DNA of 64,000 nt from Polynucleobacter sp. MWH-UH2A (GCF_018687195.1 NZ_CP061321.1:62001-126000); one strand, 5' to 3'; shown: positions 20,190-31,367, counted from the first letter of the stretch. The notes: generated by a model from the sequence alone, not told the origin. Numbers and translations are program-made.

Positions 20190-22526
20190 ATGGCGATTCC
20201 CCCAAAAGACAAGCCGACGCCTAATCGACGTCCCATACGTCCGCCCGATAGACGCCCTCGTCAACCTGGAGTAAATCCAGGTTCACCGCGACAGTCATCC
20301 GGTAGCCCCTTGATGAAGGCGTTGCTCATTATTGGTGTTGCAGTAGCTTTCGTGGTGACGCTGCTATTCGGTTACGCATTTTTGGTAGCGAAACCCAATT
20401 TGCCAAAAATTTCTGCTTTAACTGATTACAAGCCAAAAACACCACTTCGAGTGTATACCGCAGATAAGGTATTGATCGGTGAGTTTGGTGAAGAGCGTCG
20501 TAAAGTCATTCCGCTAAATGAGATTCCGCTAAGAATGCGTAACGCGGTATTGGCGATTGAAGATGACCGTTTTTACTCTCATGGTGGAGTGGACTATGTG
20601 GGCATTTTGAGGGCCGCAGCCACCAACCTACGTGGGCACATATCTCAGGGTGCATCCACGATCACGATGCAGGTTGCGCGTAATTTTTTCTTAAGCAATG
20701 AGAAGACTTTCAGTCGAAAAATTTATGAAGTACTGCTGGCTTGGGAAATTGAATCGCAACTAACGAAAGACAAGATTCTCGAAATCTACATGAACCAGAT
20801 TTTCTTGGGTCAGCGAGCATTTGGATTTTCTAGCGCAGCGCAAATTTATTTTGGTAAAGAGTTAAAAGACATTACGATCGCTGAGTCTGCGATGTTGGCG
20901 GGTTTGCCTAAAGCTCCTTCGGCTTACAACCCGGTAAGCAATTTCAAGCGCGCTAAAGTCCGTCAGGAATATATCTTGCAGCGTATGCGTGATCTTGGGT
21001 ACATCAGTACCGATGAGTATCAAAAGGCCATGGCAGAAGAATTGCATATTCGTGGGCTCGGTAATGAATTTGCAGTTCGCGCAGACTTCCCCGCTGAAAT
21101 GGTTCGTCAATTACTTTTTAGTCAATATGGTGAAGCGATCTATTCGCAAGGAATCGACGTTTATACGACCATCCTAAAAGCGGATCAAGACGCCGCTTAT
21201 AAGGCGGTTCGTCGCGGAATCTTTGAATATGACCTGCGCCACGCCTACCGTGGGCCAGAAGGTTTTATTGATTTGCCAGAAGATCCAGTAAAGCGTCAAC
21301 GAGCAATTGATGAAGCGCTATTGGCTTATCCACAGTTAGACGATTTACAGTCTGGGGTGGTTTTAGATGTAAAGCCAAAAGAGATGCAAGTCATGATTGC
21401 TACTGGTGACACCATCACCATTAAGGGCGATGGCATGAAGTTGGCAGCAGCATCGATCACTGACAGTACACAGCCCAAAAAACGTCTACGTCCTGGTGCG
21501 GTAGTGAGATTGCTGTCTGATGGTGGCGTTTGGAAATTAGCGCAACTGCCTCAAGTTGAAGCCGCGTTTGTTTCCATGAACCCCGAGACGGGCGCGATAC
21601 TTTCTTTGGTGGGTGGCTTTGATTTCCGTCGCAATCAATTTAATCACGTTACGCAAGCGCTGCGTCAGCCAGGCTCTTCATTTAAGCCGTTCATCTATGC
21701 GGCTGCAATTGAAAAAGGCTTTACACCTAGCACTATGGTCAACGATGCGCCATTATCAATTGGTAGTCTGGAGACAGGCAGCCAAGCTTGGGAGCCAAAA
21801 AACTACGATGGTAAATATGACGGCATGATGCGTTTGCGTAACGCATTAGCGAAATCCAAGAATTTGGTTTCTGTTCGCATTATTCGTGCCATTGGCCCTT
21901 CATATGCTCAAGAATATATTCAGCGTTTTGGTTTTGAACCTGAAAAACATCCGCCCTACTTAACTATGGCTTTGGGTGCGGGTTCGGTAACGCCATTGCA
22001 GATGGCTTCTGCATACAGCGTGTTTGCTAATGGCGGATATCGTGTCGATCCTTTCTTAATTGACAAAATGGTAGATTCAAAAGGTGCCGTATTGTTCGAG
22101 GCAAAACCTGCGAGTGTTGGTGATGGTGCGCCTCGCGTATTGGATGCGCGTACAGCATTTGTAATGGATAGCATGTTGCAAGAGGTAACGAAGACAGGTA
22201 CCGCAGCAAGTGCCCGTGGAAAGCTAGGTCGCTCAGACATTGCTGGTAAAACCGGTACCACTAATGAATCTCATGACGCTTGGTTTGCTGGCTATAACCC
22301 TAAAGTAGTTGCTATTGCTTGGATTGGATTTGATAAGCCCGCTAGTTTGGGTGATCGTGAAACAGGGGGCGGCTTGGCTCTGCCAATGTGGATCTCTTAC
22401 ATGGGTACAGCACTAAAAGATGTTCCACAAATCTCTCGCGAAGTACCAAGCGGCGTAACGCAGCTCGATGGTGATTGGTATGTTCCAGACTTCGCAACCA
22501 ATGGCGGAGTGCGCGAACTACAGTAG
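20190..22526 (+). CDS. mrcA: Penicillin-binding protein 1A, bifunctional
   Basis: A class A enzyme that polymerises lipid II and cross-links the peptides. Order: Pro/Arg-rich cytoplasmic tail (1-45), membrane anchor (about 46-68), GT51 glycosyltransferase (about 85-260, catalytic Glu in AIEDDRFYSHGG and the block GASTITMQVARNFFLS), an OB-like insert, and the transpeptidase domain. The transpeptidase carries SSFK (about residue 495), SKN and KTGT (about 685). The length of 778 is normal. It is divergent from the secretin locus, the same arrangement as ponA next to pilMNOPQ in many proteobacteria. Confidence 0.96.
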   Translation: MAIPPKDKPTPNRRPIRPPDRRPRQPGVNPGSPRQSSGSPLMKALLIIGVAVAFVVTLLFGYAFLVAKPNLPKISALTDYKPKTPLRVYTADKVLIGEFGEERRKVIPLNEIPLRMRNAVLAIEDDRFYSHGGVDYVGILRAAATNLRGHISQGASTITMQVARNFFLSNEKTFSRKIYEVLLAWEIESQLTKDKILEIYMNQIFLGQRAFGFSSAAQIYFGKELKDITIAESAMLAGLPKAPSAYNPVSNFKRAKVRQEYILQRMRDLGYISTDEYQKAMAEELHIRGLGNEFAVRADFPAEMVRQLLFSQYGEAIYSQGIDVYTTILKADQDAAYKAVRRGIFEYDLRHAYRGPEGFIDLPEDPVKRQRAIDEALLAYPQLDDLQSGVVLDVKPKEMQVMIATGDTITIKGDGMKLAAASITDSTQPKKRLRPGAVVRLLSDGGVWKLAQLPQVEAAFVSMNPETGAILSLVGGFDFRRNQFNHVTQALRQPGSSFKPFIYAAAIEKGFTPSTMVNDAPLSIGSLETGSQAWEPKNYDGKYDGMMRLRNALAKSKNLVSVRIIRAIGPSYAQEYIQRFGFEPEKHPPYLTMALGAGSVTPLQMASAYSVFANGGYRVDPFLIDKMVDSKGAVLFEAKPASVGDGAPRVLDARTAFVMDSMLQEVTKTGTAASARGKLGRSDIAGKTGTTNESHDAWFAGYNPKVVAIAWIGFDKPASLGDRETGGGLALPMWISYMGTALKDVPQISREVPSGVTQLDGDWYVPDFATNGGVRELQ

Positions 22527-22538
22527 TTCGGAATCACG

Positions 22539-23243
22539 ATGGCCCGGCAAGCGCGTACTGTAATACCTGGCCAAGCGATGCATGTGATGGTTCGGGGTAA
22601 CAATCGTGAAACACTTTTCTTCAAAGACGAAGATCGACGAATTTATTTAGAGTGGTTACGTGATGCTGCAAGACAATTTTCTTGCGCGGTGCATGCATTT
22701 GCATTGATGCCCAATCATGTGCATTTATTACTCACCCCACAAAATGATGATTCGCTGGCAAAGACAATGCAGTCTTTAGGCCGTCGTTATGCTCAATACT
22801 TCAATCAACAGCATCATCGATCTGGAACAATTTGGGAAGGCAGATATCGATCCTCTTTAATTGACCCCGATTATTTTTTGCGCTGTCAGCGTTATATCGA
22901 ATTAAATCCTGTCAGGGCTGGTTACGAGTCCAGCCCCCAAGATTCCAAGTGGACTAGCTTTGCTACCCATATCGGTGGAAATGCAGAACCTTGGCTTATG
23001 GATCACCCCCAATTTTGGAGGCTGGGAAACACTCCTTTTGAGCGCCAGATGAATTGGGCCAGTTTTGTGAAAGAGGGCGCTCCCCATTGGGAGGATCGCC
23101 AAATCACAGAATCCTTGATTCGATCGAAGCCTTGGGTAAGCGATGCCTATGCCAAGAAGTTATTCAAGGATTCTCCAGATTTAATTCAAATGCGCCACAG
23201 AGGGCGTCCGAAGAAAACAATTCCTTTAAATTCAGTAGCTTAA
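22539..23243 (+). CDS. REP-associated tyrosine transposase (RAYT)
   Basis: A Y1/HUH-type single-strand transposase of the IS200-like superfamily. The HUH motif is seen in MPNHVHLLL (about residues 57-65), and the catalytic tyrosine is probably in SLGRRYAQYFN. ELNPVRAGY is the usual C-terminal block of the Y1 domain. The remaining 100 residues form the variable RAYT tail. The gene begins 12 bases after mrcA without a terminator and is followed by a REP palindrome (23279-23341), the expected partner. RAYTs are usually single-copy, domesticated genes rather than selfish insertions. Confidence 0.9.
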   Translation: MARQARTVIPGQAMHVMVRGNNRETLFFKDEDRRIYLEWLRDAARQFSCAVHAFALMPNHVHLLLTPQNDDSLAKTMQSLGRRYAQYFNQQHHRSGTIWEGRYRSSLIDPDYFLRCQRYIELNPVRAGYESSPQDSKWTSFATHIGGNAEPWLMDHPQFWRLGNTPFERQMNWASFVKEGAPHWEDRQITESLIRSKPWVSDAYAKKLFKDSPDLIQMRHRGRPKKTIPLNSVA

Positions 23244-23278
23244 GTATTAAATGGAGTTAATCTACAGGGTCTAAAGTT

Positions 23279-23341
23279 TGACTCTGTCCCTAATTAAAAG
23301 AATTTGTTCCGCTAATCTGATAAATAAATGGGACAGAGTCA
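23279..23341. repeat. REP-type palindrome downstream of the RAYT gene
   Basis: TGACTCTGTCCC (23279-23290) is the perfect inverse of GGGACAGAGTCA (23330-23341), separated by 39 AT-rich bases. This core is the kind often found flanking RAYT genes. Only one unit is present in the window. Confidence 0.7.
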
Positions 23342-23352
23342 TTTTATTTCTA

Positions 23353-23381
23353 TTGCATCAGTATGGGTATTCACCTATATT
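23353..23381 (+). promoter_or_regulatory. Candidate gltBD promoter
   Basis: TTGCAT (23353-23358) and TATATT (23376-23381) are separated by 17 bases and start 12 bases after the REP. The -10 is a good match, the -35 weaker. The transcript would begin near 23388 and carry a small hairpin AGGCC-TATCT-GGCCT (23401-23415) before the gltB start. Confidence 0.45.
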
Positions 23382-23427
23382 TGATCCTCCAAACGTAATC
23401 AGGCCTATCTGGCCTCTGAGAAATACT

Positions 23428-26400
23428 ATGACTACTCAATTAAATACCCAGTTGCGTCCAGTTGCTCAAGGGATGTATGACCCACAAAACGAACATGATG
23501 CTTGCGGCGTAGGATTTGTCGCCCACATCAAGGGTAAAAAGTCTCATGAGATCGTTTCTCAGGGTTTAAAGATTCTGGAAAACCTGGATCACCGCGGTGC
23601 AGTTGGTGCAGATCCATTAATGGGTGACGGTGCAGGTATCTTGATTCAGATTCCAGATACTTTGTATCGCGAAGAGATGGCAAAACAAGGCGTCACATTG
23701 CCGCCATTGGGTGAGTACGGTGTTGGCATGATCTTCTTGCCGAAGGAGCATGCTTCACGTTTAGCATGCGAGCAAGAGTTGGAGCGCACAGTACGTTTAG
23801 AGGGTCAAGTAGTTTTAGGTTGGAGAGATGTACCGGTTGATGTGAAGTTGCCGATGTCTCCAACAGTGCAAATGACTGAGCCATTCATCCGCCAAATTTT
23901 TATTGGACGCGGTCGTGACATCATGACAACTGATGCGCTTGAGCGTAAGTTGTATGTGATTCGTAAAACAGCGAGCCATGCGATTCAGGATTTGCATCTC
24001 AAACATGGCAAAGAATATTTCGTAGCATCGATGTCTGCGCGAACCATTGTTTATAAGGGTTTGCTGTTAGCTAACCAAGTTGGCGCTTATTACCAAGACT
24101 TGCAAGATCCTCGTACGGTATCTGCGTTAGCATTGGTGCATCAACGCTTCTCCACCAATACATTCCCTGCTTGGGAACTTGCCCACCCTTATCGCATGAT
24201 TGCGCACAACGGTGAAATTAATACCGTTAAAGGTAACGTCAATTGGGTGAATGCACGTGAGGGCGCGATTAGCTCCCCAGTGCTTGGCGATGATTTGCAA
24301 AAATTGTGGCCACTCATTTATCCAGGTCAATCAGACACTGCATGTTTTGATAACTGCTTAGAGTTGTTGGTGATGTCTGGCTATCCATTGGCGCAAGCCA
24401 TGATGATGATGATTCCTGAGGCATGGGAACAGCACACATTGATGGATGACAATCGTCGCGCATTCTATGAATACCATGCTTCCATGATGGAGCCATGGGA
24501 TGGCCCAGCAGCGATGGCATTTACTGATGGTCGTCAGATCGGCGCAACTTTGGACCGCAATGGTTTACGTCCTGCGCGTTACTACGTTACTGATGATGAT
24601 TTGGTGATCATGGCATCTGAGGCGGGTGTCTTACCAATTCCGGAGAGCAAGATCGTCCAAAAATGGCGCTTACAGCCAGGCAAGATGTTCATGATCGATA
24701 TGGAACAAGGTCGCATCATTGATGATGTTGAGCTTAAGAATGCTGTGTCAAAAGCTAAGCCATACAAGAGTTGGATTGATGCGGTACGCGTGAAGCTTGA
24801 TGAGGTGGATGCAAGCAAGGCTGATTTAGTGGATGAAAAAACTACCATTCGTCCTGCCGCTAAGTTGCTCGATCGTCAGCAGGCTTTTGGTTACACGCAA
24901 GAAGATATCAAGTACCTCATGGCCCCGATGGCTATGAATGGTGAAGAGGCCATTGGTTCAATGGGCAACGACAGCCCATTGGCGGTTCTCTCAAATAAGA
25001 ACAAACCTTTGTACAACTACTTCAAGCAGTTATTTGCACAGGTGACCAATCCTCCGATTGATCCGATTCGTGAAAACATGGTGATGTCTTTGGTTTCCTT
25101 CATTGGTCCAAAGCCAAATTTGTTAGACACCAATAACATCAATCCGCCAATGCGACTTGAAGTTAGTCAGCCTATTTTGGACTTTGATGACATCACCAAG
25201 ATTCGTCATATTGGCCATTACACCAATGGCAAGTTCCGCTCCTATGAACTTGATATCTGCTATCCAGCTGCTTGGGGTAAAGCAGGTATTGAAGCGCGTT
25301 TAGCATCATTGTGCGCAGAAGCCGCGGATGCAGTGCGTTCTGGCTACAACATTTTGATTGTGAGCGATCGTCAAGTTGACGAGAAGCACGTTGCTATTCC
25401 TGCGTTACTGGCAACCTCAGCTATTCATCAGCATTTAGTGCAAAAAGGTTTACGTACTAGCGTTGGTCTCGTGGTTGAGACAGGTAGCGCGCGTGAGACT
25501 CACCACTTTGCTCTCTTGGCTGGTTATGGTGCTGAAGCAGTTCATCCATACCTCGCAATGGAAACATTAGTCGATATGGCTAAAGGCTTGTCGGGCGATT
25601 TGTCTGGTGAGAAAGCAGTTAAGAATTTTGTGAAAGCCGTTGGTAAGGGTTTGCAAAAAGTGATGTCCAAAATGGGTATCTCTACTTACATGTCTTACAC
25701 CGGCTCACAGATCTTTGAAGCGATTGGTTTAAATCGCGACATCATTGACCAGTATTTCAAGGGCACACCATCTAATGTGGGTGGTATCGGGGTATTTGAA
25801 GTAGCCGAAGAAGCTTTGCGTATGCATACGGCCGCATTTGGTAATGATCCTGTATTGACCAATATGTTGGATGCCGGTGGTGAATATGCATTCCGTATTC
25901 GTGGTGAGAACCACATGTGGACTCCGGACACGATTGCGAAGTTGCAGCACTCCACTCGTATCGGTGCAGAGAAGGGATATCAAACTTATAAAGAGTACGC
26001 CAACATCATCAATGACCAAACTAAGCGTCAGATGACTTTGCGCGGCTTGTTTGAGTTCAAGATTGATCCAAGCAAAGCCATCCCATTGGATGAGGTTGAG
26101 CCAGCAAAAGAAATCGTTAAACGTTTTGCAACGGGCGCGATGTCTTTGGGATCTATCTCTACTGAAGCCCACGCAACTTTGGCAATCGCTATGAACCGGA
26201 TTGGCGGCAAGTCCAATACGGGTGAGGGTGGCGAAGATCCGAATCGTTATGTCAATGAACTCAAAGGCATTCCAATCAAGAAGGGTGAAACACTTGCTAG
26301 CATCTTGGGCGACGATGTCGTTGAAGCCAATATTCCATTGCAAGATGGTGATTCATTGCGTTCCAAGATCAAGCAGGTTGCTTCTGGTCGTTTCGGCGTG

Positions 26401-28173
26401 ACTACTGAGTATTTGCGTTCAGCAGATCAAATTCAGATCAAGATGGCGCAGGGCGCAAAACCTGGTGAAGGCGGTCAATTGCCTGGTGGCAAGGTTTCTG
26501 ACTACATTGGTAAGCTGCGTTTCTCTGTACCGGGCGTAGGTTTGATTTCTCCTCCTCCGCACCACGATATTTATTCAATTGAAGATATCGCTCAGTTGAT
26601 TCATGACCTCAAGAACGTCAATCCAAAATCCGATGTTTCTGTGAAGTTGGTGTCTGAAGTTGGTGTTGGTACGGTTGCTGCTGGTGTTGCCAAGGCAAAA
26701 GCGGACCACGTTGTGATCGCAGGTCACGATGGCGGTACTGGCGCATCCCCGCTCTCTTCTATTAAGCATGCCGGATCCCCATGGGAGCTGGGCTTAGCTG
26801 AAACACAGCAGACCTTAGTTCTAAATGGTTTGCGTAGCCGTATTCGTGTTCAGGCTGATGGCCAAATGAAGACAGGTCGCGATGTCGTGATTGGCGCCTT
26901 ATTAGGTGCAGATGAATTTGGTTTTGCAACGGCTCCATTGGTAGTTGAGGGTTGCATCATGATGCGTAAGTGTCACCTCAATACTTGCCCAGTAGGCGTA
27001 GCGACTCAAGATCCTGAATTACGTAAAAAGTTCTCTGGCAAGCCAGAGCATGTGGTGAACTTCTTCTTCTTTATTGCTGAAGAAGCTCGTGAAATCATGG
27101 CGCAACTCGGAATTAGAAAGTTTGATGACCTGATTGGTCGCGTTGACCTCCTTGATACTCGTAAAGGAATTGAGAACTGGAAAGTACACGGCTTAGATTT
27201 CAGCAAGATTTTTGCTGAGCCTCAGGTTGCTGCTGATGTTCCGCGCTACCAAGTGCTCACTCAAGATCATGGTTTAGCAAATGCGCTAGACAACATTTTG
27301 ATTGAGAAGAGTGAGCCTGCTATTGAGCGTGGTGAAAAAGTATCTTTCATCGTTCCTGTAAAGAACGTCAATCGTACTGTTGGCGCAATGCTTTCCGGTG
27401 AAGTGGCTCAACGTTATGGCCATGCTGGTTTGCCAGACGACACTATTCATATTCAGTTGAATGGCACAGCTGGTCAAAGCTTTGCAGCTTTCCTAGCTCG
27501 CGGCATTACTTTAGATTTGGTGGGTGACGGCAATGACTATGTCGGCAAAGGCATCTCAGGCGGTCGTGTGATCGTACGCGCTCCACACGAGTTCCGCGGT
27601 GATACATCCAAGAACATCATTGTTGGTAATACCGTTCTTTACGGTGCGATTGCTGGCGAAGCCTTCTTTAACGGTGTTGCTGGTGAGCGTTTTGCAGTTC
27701 GTAACTCTGGCGCGACTACGGTTGTTGAAGGTACAGGCGATCACGGTTGTGAATACATGACTGGTGGAACAGTTGTGGTGCTTGGTACAACTGGCCGTAA
27801 CTTTGCAGCAGGTATGAGCGGCGGTATTGCTTATGTCTATGACGAAGATGGTTTGTTTAATCAACGTTGCAATACCAGCATGGCTAGTCTAGAAAAAGTA
27901 CTGCCTTCTGCTGAGCAGATTGCAAAAATGCCTCAGTCTGAATGGCATGCCCCTGTTGATGTTAAAGATGGTGGTGAGCGTTTGACCGATGAGCAAATCT
28001 TGAAAGGTTTGATTGAGCGTCATTTCCGCTACACCGGCTCTGAGCGCGCTAAAGCACTGCTTGCTGATTGGGAAAATGCCCGCGCTCGTTTTGTGAAGGT
28101 TCTCCCAACTGAGTACAAGCGTGCCCTTGGCGAGCTGTGGGAAAAGTCACAAAAGAAAACGGTTGCAGCTTAA
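23428..28173 (+). CDS. gltB: Glutamate synthase (NADPH), large subunit
   Basis: Makes glutamate from glutamine and 2-oxoglutarate with GltD. I start at the ATG giving MTTQLNTQ. The open frame continues 150 bases upstream, but that part runs through the REP palindrome and is not conserved-looking. A 25-residue propeptide ends before the catalytic N-terminal Cys26 (CGVGF) of the glutaminase domain (26-430). The central domain, the FMN-binding synthase domain (about 830-1210, with the 3Fe-4S cysteines in [15 protein letters not shown]) and the C-terminal GXGXG beta-helix domain follow. The length of 1581 is normal. gltD follows after 51 bases. Confidence 0.96.
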   Translation: MTTQLNTQLRPVAQGMYDPQNEHDACGVGFVAHIKGKKSHEIVSQGLKILENLDHRGAVGADPLMGDGAGILIQIPDTLYREEMAKQGVTLPPLGEYGVGMIFLPKEHASRLACEQELERTVRLEGQVVLGWRDVPVDVKLPMSPTVQMTEPFIRQIFIGRGRDIMTTDALERKLYVIRKTASHAIQDLHLKHGKEYFVASMSARTIVYKGLLLANQVGAYYQDLQDPRTVSALALVHQRFSTNTFPAWELAHPYRMIAHNGEINTVKGNVNWVNAREGAISSPVLGDDLQKLWPLIYPGQSDTACFDNCLELLVMSGYPLAQAMMMMIPEAWEQHTLMDDNRRAFYEYHASMMEPWDGPAAMAFTDGRQIGATLDRNGLRPARYYVTDDDLVIMASEAGVLPIPESKIVQKWRLQPGKMFMIDMEQGRIIDDVELKNAVSKAKPYKSWIDAVRVKLDEVDASKADLVDEKTTIRPAAKLLDRQQAFGYTQEDIKYLMAPMAMNGEEAIGSMGNDSPLAVLSNKNKPLYNYFKQLFAQVTNPPIDPIRENMVMSLVSFIGPKPNLLDTNNINPPMRLEVSQPILDFDDITKIRHIGHYTNGKFRSYELDICYPAAWGKAGIEARLASLCAEAADAVRSGYNILIVSDRQVDEKHVAIPALLATSAIHQHLVQKGLRTSVGLVVETGSARETHHFALLAGYGAEAVHPYLAMETLVDMAKGLSGDLSGEKAVKNFVKAVGKGLQKVMSKMGISTYMSYTGSQIFEAIGLNRDIIDQYFKGTPSNVGGIGVFEVAEEALRMHTAAFGNDPVLTNMLDAGGEYAFRIRGENHMWTPDTIAKLQHSTRIGAEKGYQTYKEYANIINDQTKRQMTLRGLFEFKIDPSKAIPLDEVEPAKEIVKRFATGAMSLGSISTEAHATLAIAMNRIGGKSNTGEGGEDPNRYVNELKGIPIKKGETLASILGDDVVEANIPLQDGDSLRSKIKQVASGRFGVTTEYLRSADQIQIKMAQGAKPGEGGQLPGGKVSDYIGKLRFSVPGVGLISPPPHHDIYSIEDIAQLIHDLKNVNPKSDVSVKLVSEVGVGTVAAGVAKAKADHVVIAGHDGGTGASPLSSIKHAGSPWELGLAETQQTLVLNGLRSRIRVQADGQMKTGRDVVIGALLGADEFGFATAPLVVEGCIMMRKCHLNTCPVGVATQDPELRKKFSGKPEHVVNFFFFIAEEAREIMAQLGIRKFDDLIGRVDLLDTRKGIENWKVHGLDFSKIFAEPQVAADVPRYQVLTQDHGLANALDNILIEKSEPAIERGEKVSFIVPVKNVNRTVGAMLSGEVAQRYGHAGLPDDTIHIQLNGTAGQSFAAFLARGITLDLVGDGNDYVGKGISGGRVIVRAPHEFRGDTSKNIIVGNTVLYGAIAGEAFFNGVAGERFAVRNSGATTVVEGTGDHGCEYMTGGTVVVLGTTGRNFAAGMSGGIAYVYDEDGLFNQRCNTSMASLEKVLPSAEQIAKMPQSEWHAPVDVKDGGERLTDEQILKGLIERHFRYTGSERAKALLADWENARARFVKVLPTEYKRALGELWEKSQKKTVAA

Positions 28174-28224
28174 TCAATAGAGCTAATACAGACGGACATT
28201 AAGAAAAGATACTAAGGATTAGAT

Positions 28225-29688
28225 ATGGGTAAGGTCACTGGATTCATGGAGTTTGAGCGCGTAGACGAAACATACGAAGCGCCTACTAAACGTCTCCATC
28301 ATTACAAAGAGTTTGTTGCAGCACTGACAGATGAGGAAGCCAAAGTTCAGGGTGCGCGTTGTATGGATTGCGGTATTCCATTTTGCAATAACGGATGCCC
28401 AGTTAACAACATCATTCCTGATTTCAATGACTTGGTTTTTCATAGTGATTGGAAAAACGCATTAGATGTTTTGCAATCAACCAACAACTTCCCAGAATTT
28501 ACTGGCCGTATTTGCCCAGCACCTTGTGAAGCCGCTTGTACTTTAGGAATCAATCGTGCGCCAGTTGGCATTAAGTCAATTGAGCATGCCATTATTGATA
28601 AGGGCTGGGAAAGTGGTTGGGTTAAGCCGCAACCATCTAAAACCAAGACTGGCAAGAAAGTGGCGATTGTTGGCGGTGGACCCGCTGGTATGGCGGCTGC
28701 GCAGCAATTGGCTCGAGTTGGCCACGACGTTACTGTATTTGAAAAGAATGATCGCATTGGCGGCCTACTCCGTTATGGCATTCCCGACTTCAAGATGGAG
28801 AAGGGGCTTATTGATCGCCGTGTAGAGCAAATGCAAGCCGAAGGTGTGAAATTTGAAACCGGCGTTTTTGTTGGTAAAGAAGCGATTGGTGCCGAAGTAA
28901 AAAATTACTCCACTAAAACTGTTTCGCCTGAGCAGCTCATGAAAGATTTTGATGCAGTGCTAATCACTGGCGGCGCAGAGCAGCCACGTGATCTTCCTGT
29001 GCCAGGTCGTGAATTGAGTGGCGTTCATTTTGCTTTGGAATTTTTGATTCCACAAAATAAAGAGAATGCAGGTGACTTTAAGAATGAAATTCGCGCGACG
29101 GATAAACACGTTATTGTGATCGGTGGTGGTGACACGGGTTCTGATTGCGTAGGCACATCCAATCGTCATGGCGCAACCAAGATCACTCAGTTTGAATTGC
29201 TACCTCAGCCTCCTGAAGTCGAGAACAAGCCACTGGTTTGGCCATACTGGCCTACTAAGTTGCGCACTTCTTCCTCTCATGAAGAAGGTTGCGATCGCGA
29301 TTGGTCAGTAGGAACAAAACGTTTTGAGGGTAAAAACGGCAAGGTTGAAAAACTGATTGGCGTACGTTTGGAATGGAAAGACGGAAAAATGTCAGAAGTT
29401 CCAAACTCTGAGTTTGAGATCAAGGCTGATTTAGTGCTTTTGGCAATGGGCTTTGTTTCCCCAGTGCAGCAGGTATTGAATGCATTTAGCGTTGAGAAAG
29501 ATGCTCGCGGCAATGCAAAAGCGACTGTAGATGGTCAAAATGCCTATCAAACGAATGTTCCCAAGGTATTTGCTGCTGGCGATATGCGTCGTGGTCAATC
29601 TCTAGTGGTTTGGGCTATTCGTGAAGGTCGTCAATGTGCTCAGGCAGTAGACCAGTATTTAATGGGGTCATCCGTTTTACCCCGATAA
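28225..29688 (+). CDS. gltD: Glutamate synthase (NADPH), small subunit
   Basis: Feeds electrons from NADPH through FAD and 4Fe-4S clusters to GltB. The N-terminal cysteine clusters are [18 protein letters not shown] (about residues 46-63) and [12 protein letters not shown]. The FAD motif is [14 protein letters not shown] (about 147-160) and the NADPH motif is [15 protein letters not shown]. The C-terminal [16 protein letters not shown] is a standard end. The length of 487 is normal. A hairpin spans its stop codon and the start of mlaF. Confidence 0.97.
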   Translation: MGKVTGFMEFERVDETYEAPTKRLHHYKEFVAALTDEEAKVQGARCMDCGIPFCNNGCPVNNIIPDFNDLVFHSDWKNALDVLQSTNNFPEFTGRICPAPCEAACTLGINRAPVGIKSIEHAIIDKGWESGWVKPQPSKTKTGKKVAIVGGGPAGMAAAQQLARVGHDVTVFEKNDRIGGLLRYGIPDFKMEKGLIDRRVEQMQAEGVKFETGVFVGKEAIGAEVKNYSTKTVSPEQLMKDFDAVLITGGAEQPRDLPVPGRELSGVHFALEFLIPQNKENAGDFKNEIRATDKHVIVIGGGDTGSDCVGTSNRHGATKITQFELLPQPPEVENKPLVWPYWPTKLRTSSSHEEGCDRDWSVGTKRFEGKNGKVEKLIGVRLEWKDGKMSEVPNSEFEIKADLVLLAMGFVSPVQQVLNAFSVEKDARGNAKATVDGQNAYQTNVPKVFAAGDMRRGQSLVVWAIREGRQCAQAVDQYLMGSSVLPR

Positions 29689-29698
29689 TGTCGGGGTA
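29678..29698 (+). promoter_or_regulatory. Hairpin across the gltD stop and mlaF start
   Basis: TACCCCGA (29678-29685) pairs with TCGGGGTA (29691-29698), loop TAATG. The left arm contains the last gltD codons, the loop contains its stop, and the right arm contains the GGGG that would serve as mlaF ribosome binding site plus the A of its ATG. There is no T run, so a role in translation coupling or decay fits better than termination. Confidence 0.5.
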
Positions 29699-30546
29699 TG
29701 AATAGTCATCAACCAAGCGCATTGGATATCAGTAAATCCCTAGGCGAAGTTGTCGTCTCCATTAAAGACGTCGACTTTTCCTATGCGCCTGGTGAGCGAC
29801 AAATTTTGTCGGGTCTCAATATGGAGTTCCGACGTGGGCAAGTCGTTGCAGTGATGGGAGGCTCTGGCTGCGGTAAAACCACAATTTTGCGTTTAATTGG
29901 CGGTCAGTTTTCTGCGCAATCGGGCCAAGTGTTATTTGAAGGCCAAGATATTGGCAAGATGAGCGGCAACGAATTAATGGCTGCCCGTCGTCGTATGGGT
30001 ATGCTCTTTCAGTTTGGCGCCTTGTTCACCGACTTAAGTGTTTTTGAAAACGTCGCATTTCCATTGCGTGAACACACCAATTTAAGTGAAGAGCTTTTGC
30101 GCTCTCTAGTGTTAATGAAGCTGAATGCTGTAGGTTTGCGTGGTGCGCGCGATTTAATGCCATCGCAAATTTCTGGTGGCATGGCTAGACGCGTTGCGCT
30201 CGCTAGAGCAATTGCATTAGATCCACCGCTCATCATGTATGACGAGCCCTTTGCCGGTCTAGATCCGATCTCTTTGGGAATCACGGCAAGATTGATTCGG
30301 GATTTAAATAGCGCCCTGGGAGCCACGAGTTTATTGGTTACCCACGATGTTGAAGAGACATTTGAGATCGCAGATTACGTATATTTCATTGCCAATGGAA
30401 AAATCGGTGCCCAAGGTACGCCGGATGAACTGAGTCGATCAACAGATCCTTTTGTAAGGCAATTTTTGGATGCAGCACCAGATGGTCCTGTGCCTTTTCA
30501 TTATCCAGGGCAAAGCTTGGAAGATGATTTTGGAGTGAGGGCTTAA
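29698..30546 (+). CDS. mlaF: Phospholipid transport ATP-binding protein MlaF
   Basis: The ATPase of the Mla system, which keeps outer-membrane asymmetry by moving phospholipids between the membranes. It has Walker A GGSGCGKTT (about residues 57-65), ABC signature ISGGMARRVALARA, Walker B LIMYDEPFAGLD and switch VTHDVEE. The C-terminal extension (FHYPGQSLEDDFGVRA) resembles the handshake tail by which MlaF dimers hold together. It is 282 residues. Its stop overlaps the mlaE start (TAATG). Confidence 0.95.
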   Translation: MNSHQPSALDISKSLGEVVVSIKDVDFSYAPGERQILSGLNMEFRRGQVVAVMGGSGCGKTTILRLIGGQFSAQSGQVLFEGQDIGKMSGNELMAARRRMGMLFQFGALFTDLSVFENVAFPLREHTNLSEELLRSLVLMKLNAVGLRGARDLMPSQISGGMARRVALARAIALDPPLIMYDEPFAGLDPISLGITARLIRDLNSALGATSLLVTHDVEETFEIADYVYFIANGKIGAQGTPDELSRSTDPFVRQFLDAAPDGPVPFHYPGQSLEDDFGVRA

Positions 30547-31346
30547 TGACTAATTTAATGACTTCGCTTCTAAATTTATTTGGCGACCTTGGATTTTTTA
30601 TTCGCCGCAATTTAAGCAGTCTCGGTTTATCTGCGCGAATGTTCGTAGCAGTAATTTGGCGTTCTGGGTTTTTATTGAAAAGACCACGCTTAGTAATCGA
30701 TCAAATTTTGTTTGTTGGTAATCACTCTTTTGTGATCATTGCCGTCTCCGGTTTATTTGTTGGATTTGTTTTGGGATTGCAGGGTTATTACACCTTGAAT
30801 CGCTATGGCTCTGAACAGGCGCTGGGTTTATTGGTTGCCCTATCGCTTACTCGAGAATTGGGCCCAGTCATCACGGCTTTATTGTTTGCTGGTCGTGCTG
30901 GAACCTCATTAACTGCAGAGATTGGTTTGATGAAGGCCGGGGAACAGTTGAGCGCTATGGAAATGATGGCTGTGGACCCATTGGGTCGCGTTATTGCGCC
31001 AAGGCTCTGGGCAGGCATTATTGCTATGCCGATTTTGGCGACGATTTTTACTGCAGTGGGTGTGTTGGGCGGCTACTTTGTTGGTGTTCCATTAATCGGG
31101 GTCGATTCTGGGGCGTTCTGGTCTCAGATGCAGGGCGGAGTAGATCTGTTCTCGGATATCGGAAATGGCCTTATCAAAAGCTTGGTATTTGGTGTGGCAG
31201 TGACGTTTATTGCTCTGTATCAGGGTTATGAAGCGAAGCCAACGCCTGAGGGTGTTTCACAGGCAACAACCCGTACTGTAGTGATTTCATCTTTATCGGT
31301 TTTAGCATTGGACTTCTTGTTAACCGCAATGATGTTCTCGAATTAG
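30546..31346 (+). CDS. mlaE: Phospholipid transport permease MlaE
   Basis: The inner-membrane permease of the Mla complex, with about five to six membrane segments. The blocks LTRELGPVITALLFAGRAGT and EIGLMKAGEQLSAMEMMAVD are the MlaE family signature. It has 266 residues. The ATG overlaps the mlaF stop by one base and mlaD follows after 21 bases, so all three inner-membrane parts are translated together. Confidence 0.95.
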   Translation: MTNLMTSLLNLFGDLGFFIRRNLSSLGLSARMFVAVIWRSGFLLKRPRLVIDQILFVGNHSFVIIAVSGLFVGFVLGLQGYYTLNRYGSEQALGLLVALSLTRELGPVITALLFAGRAGTSLTAEIGLMKAGEQLSAMEMMAVDPLGRVIAPRLWAGIIAMPILATIFTAVGVLGGYFVGVPLIGVDSGAFWSQMQGGVDLFSDIGNGLIKSLVFGVAVTFIALYQGYEAKPTPEGVSQATTRTVVISSLSVLALDFLLTAMMFSN

Positions 31347-31367
31347 AAAGAATAAACTGGGGCTCTC

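Noticed and set aside
23278-23427. Upstream 50-codon extension of gltB in frame, beginning at a TTG
   Set aside because: It reads through the REP palindrome and the candidate promoter. The known propeptide and catalytic Cys of GltB fit the ATG at 23428.
25729-26343. 204-codon open frame on the minus strand inside gltB
   Set aside because: Antisense shadow of a conserved plus-strand gene; no ribosome binding site and no recognisable motif.
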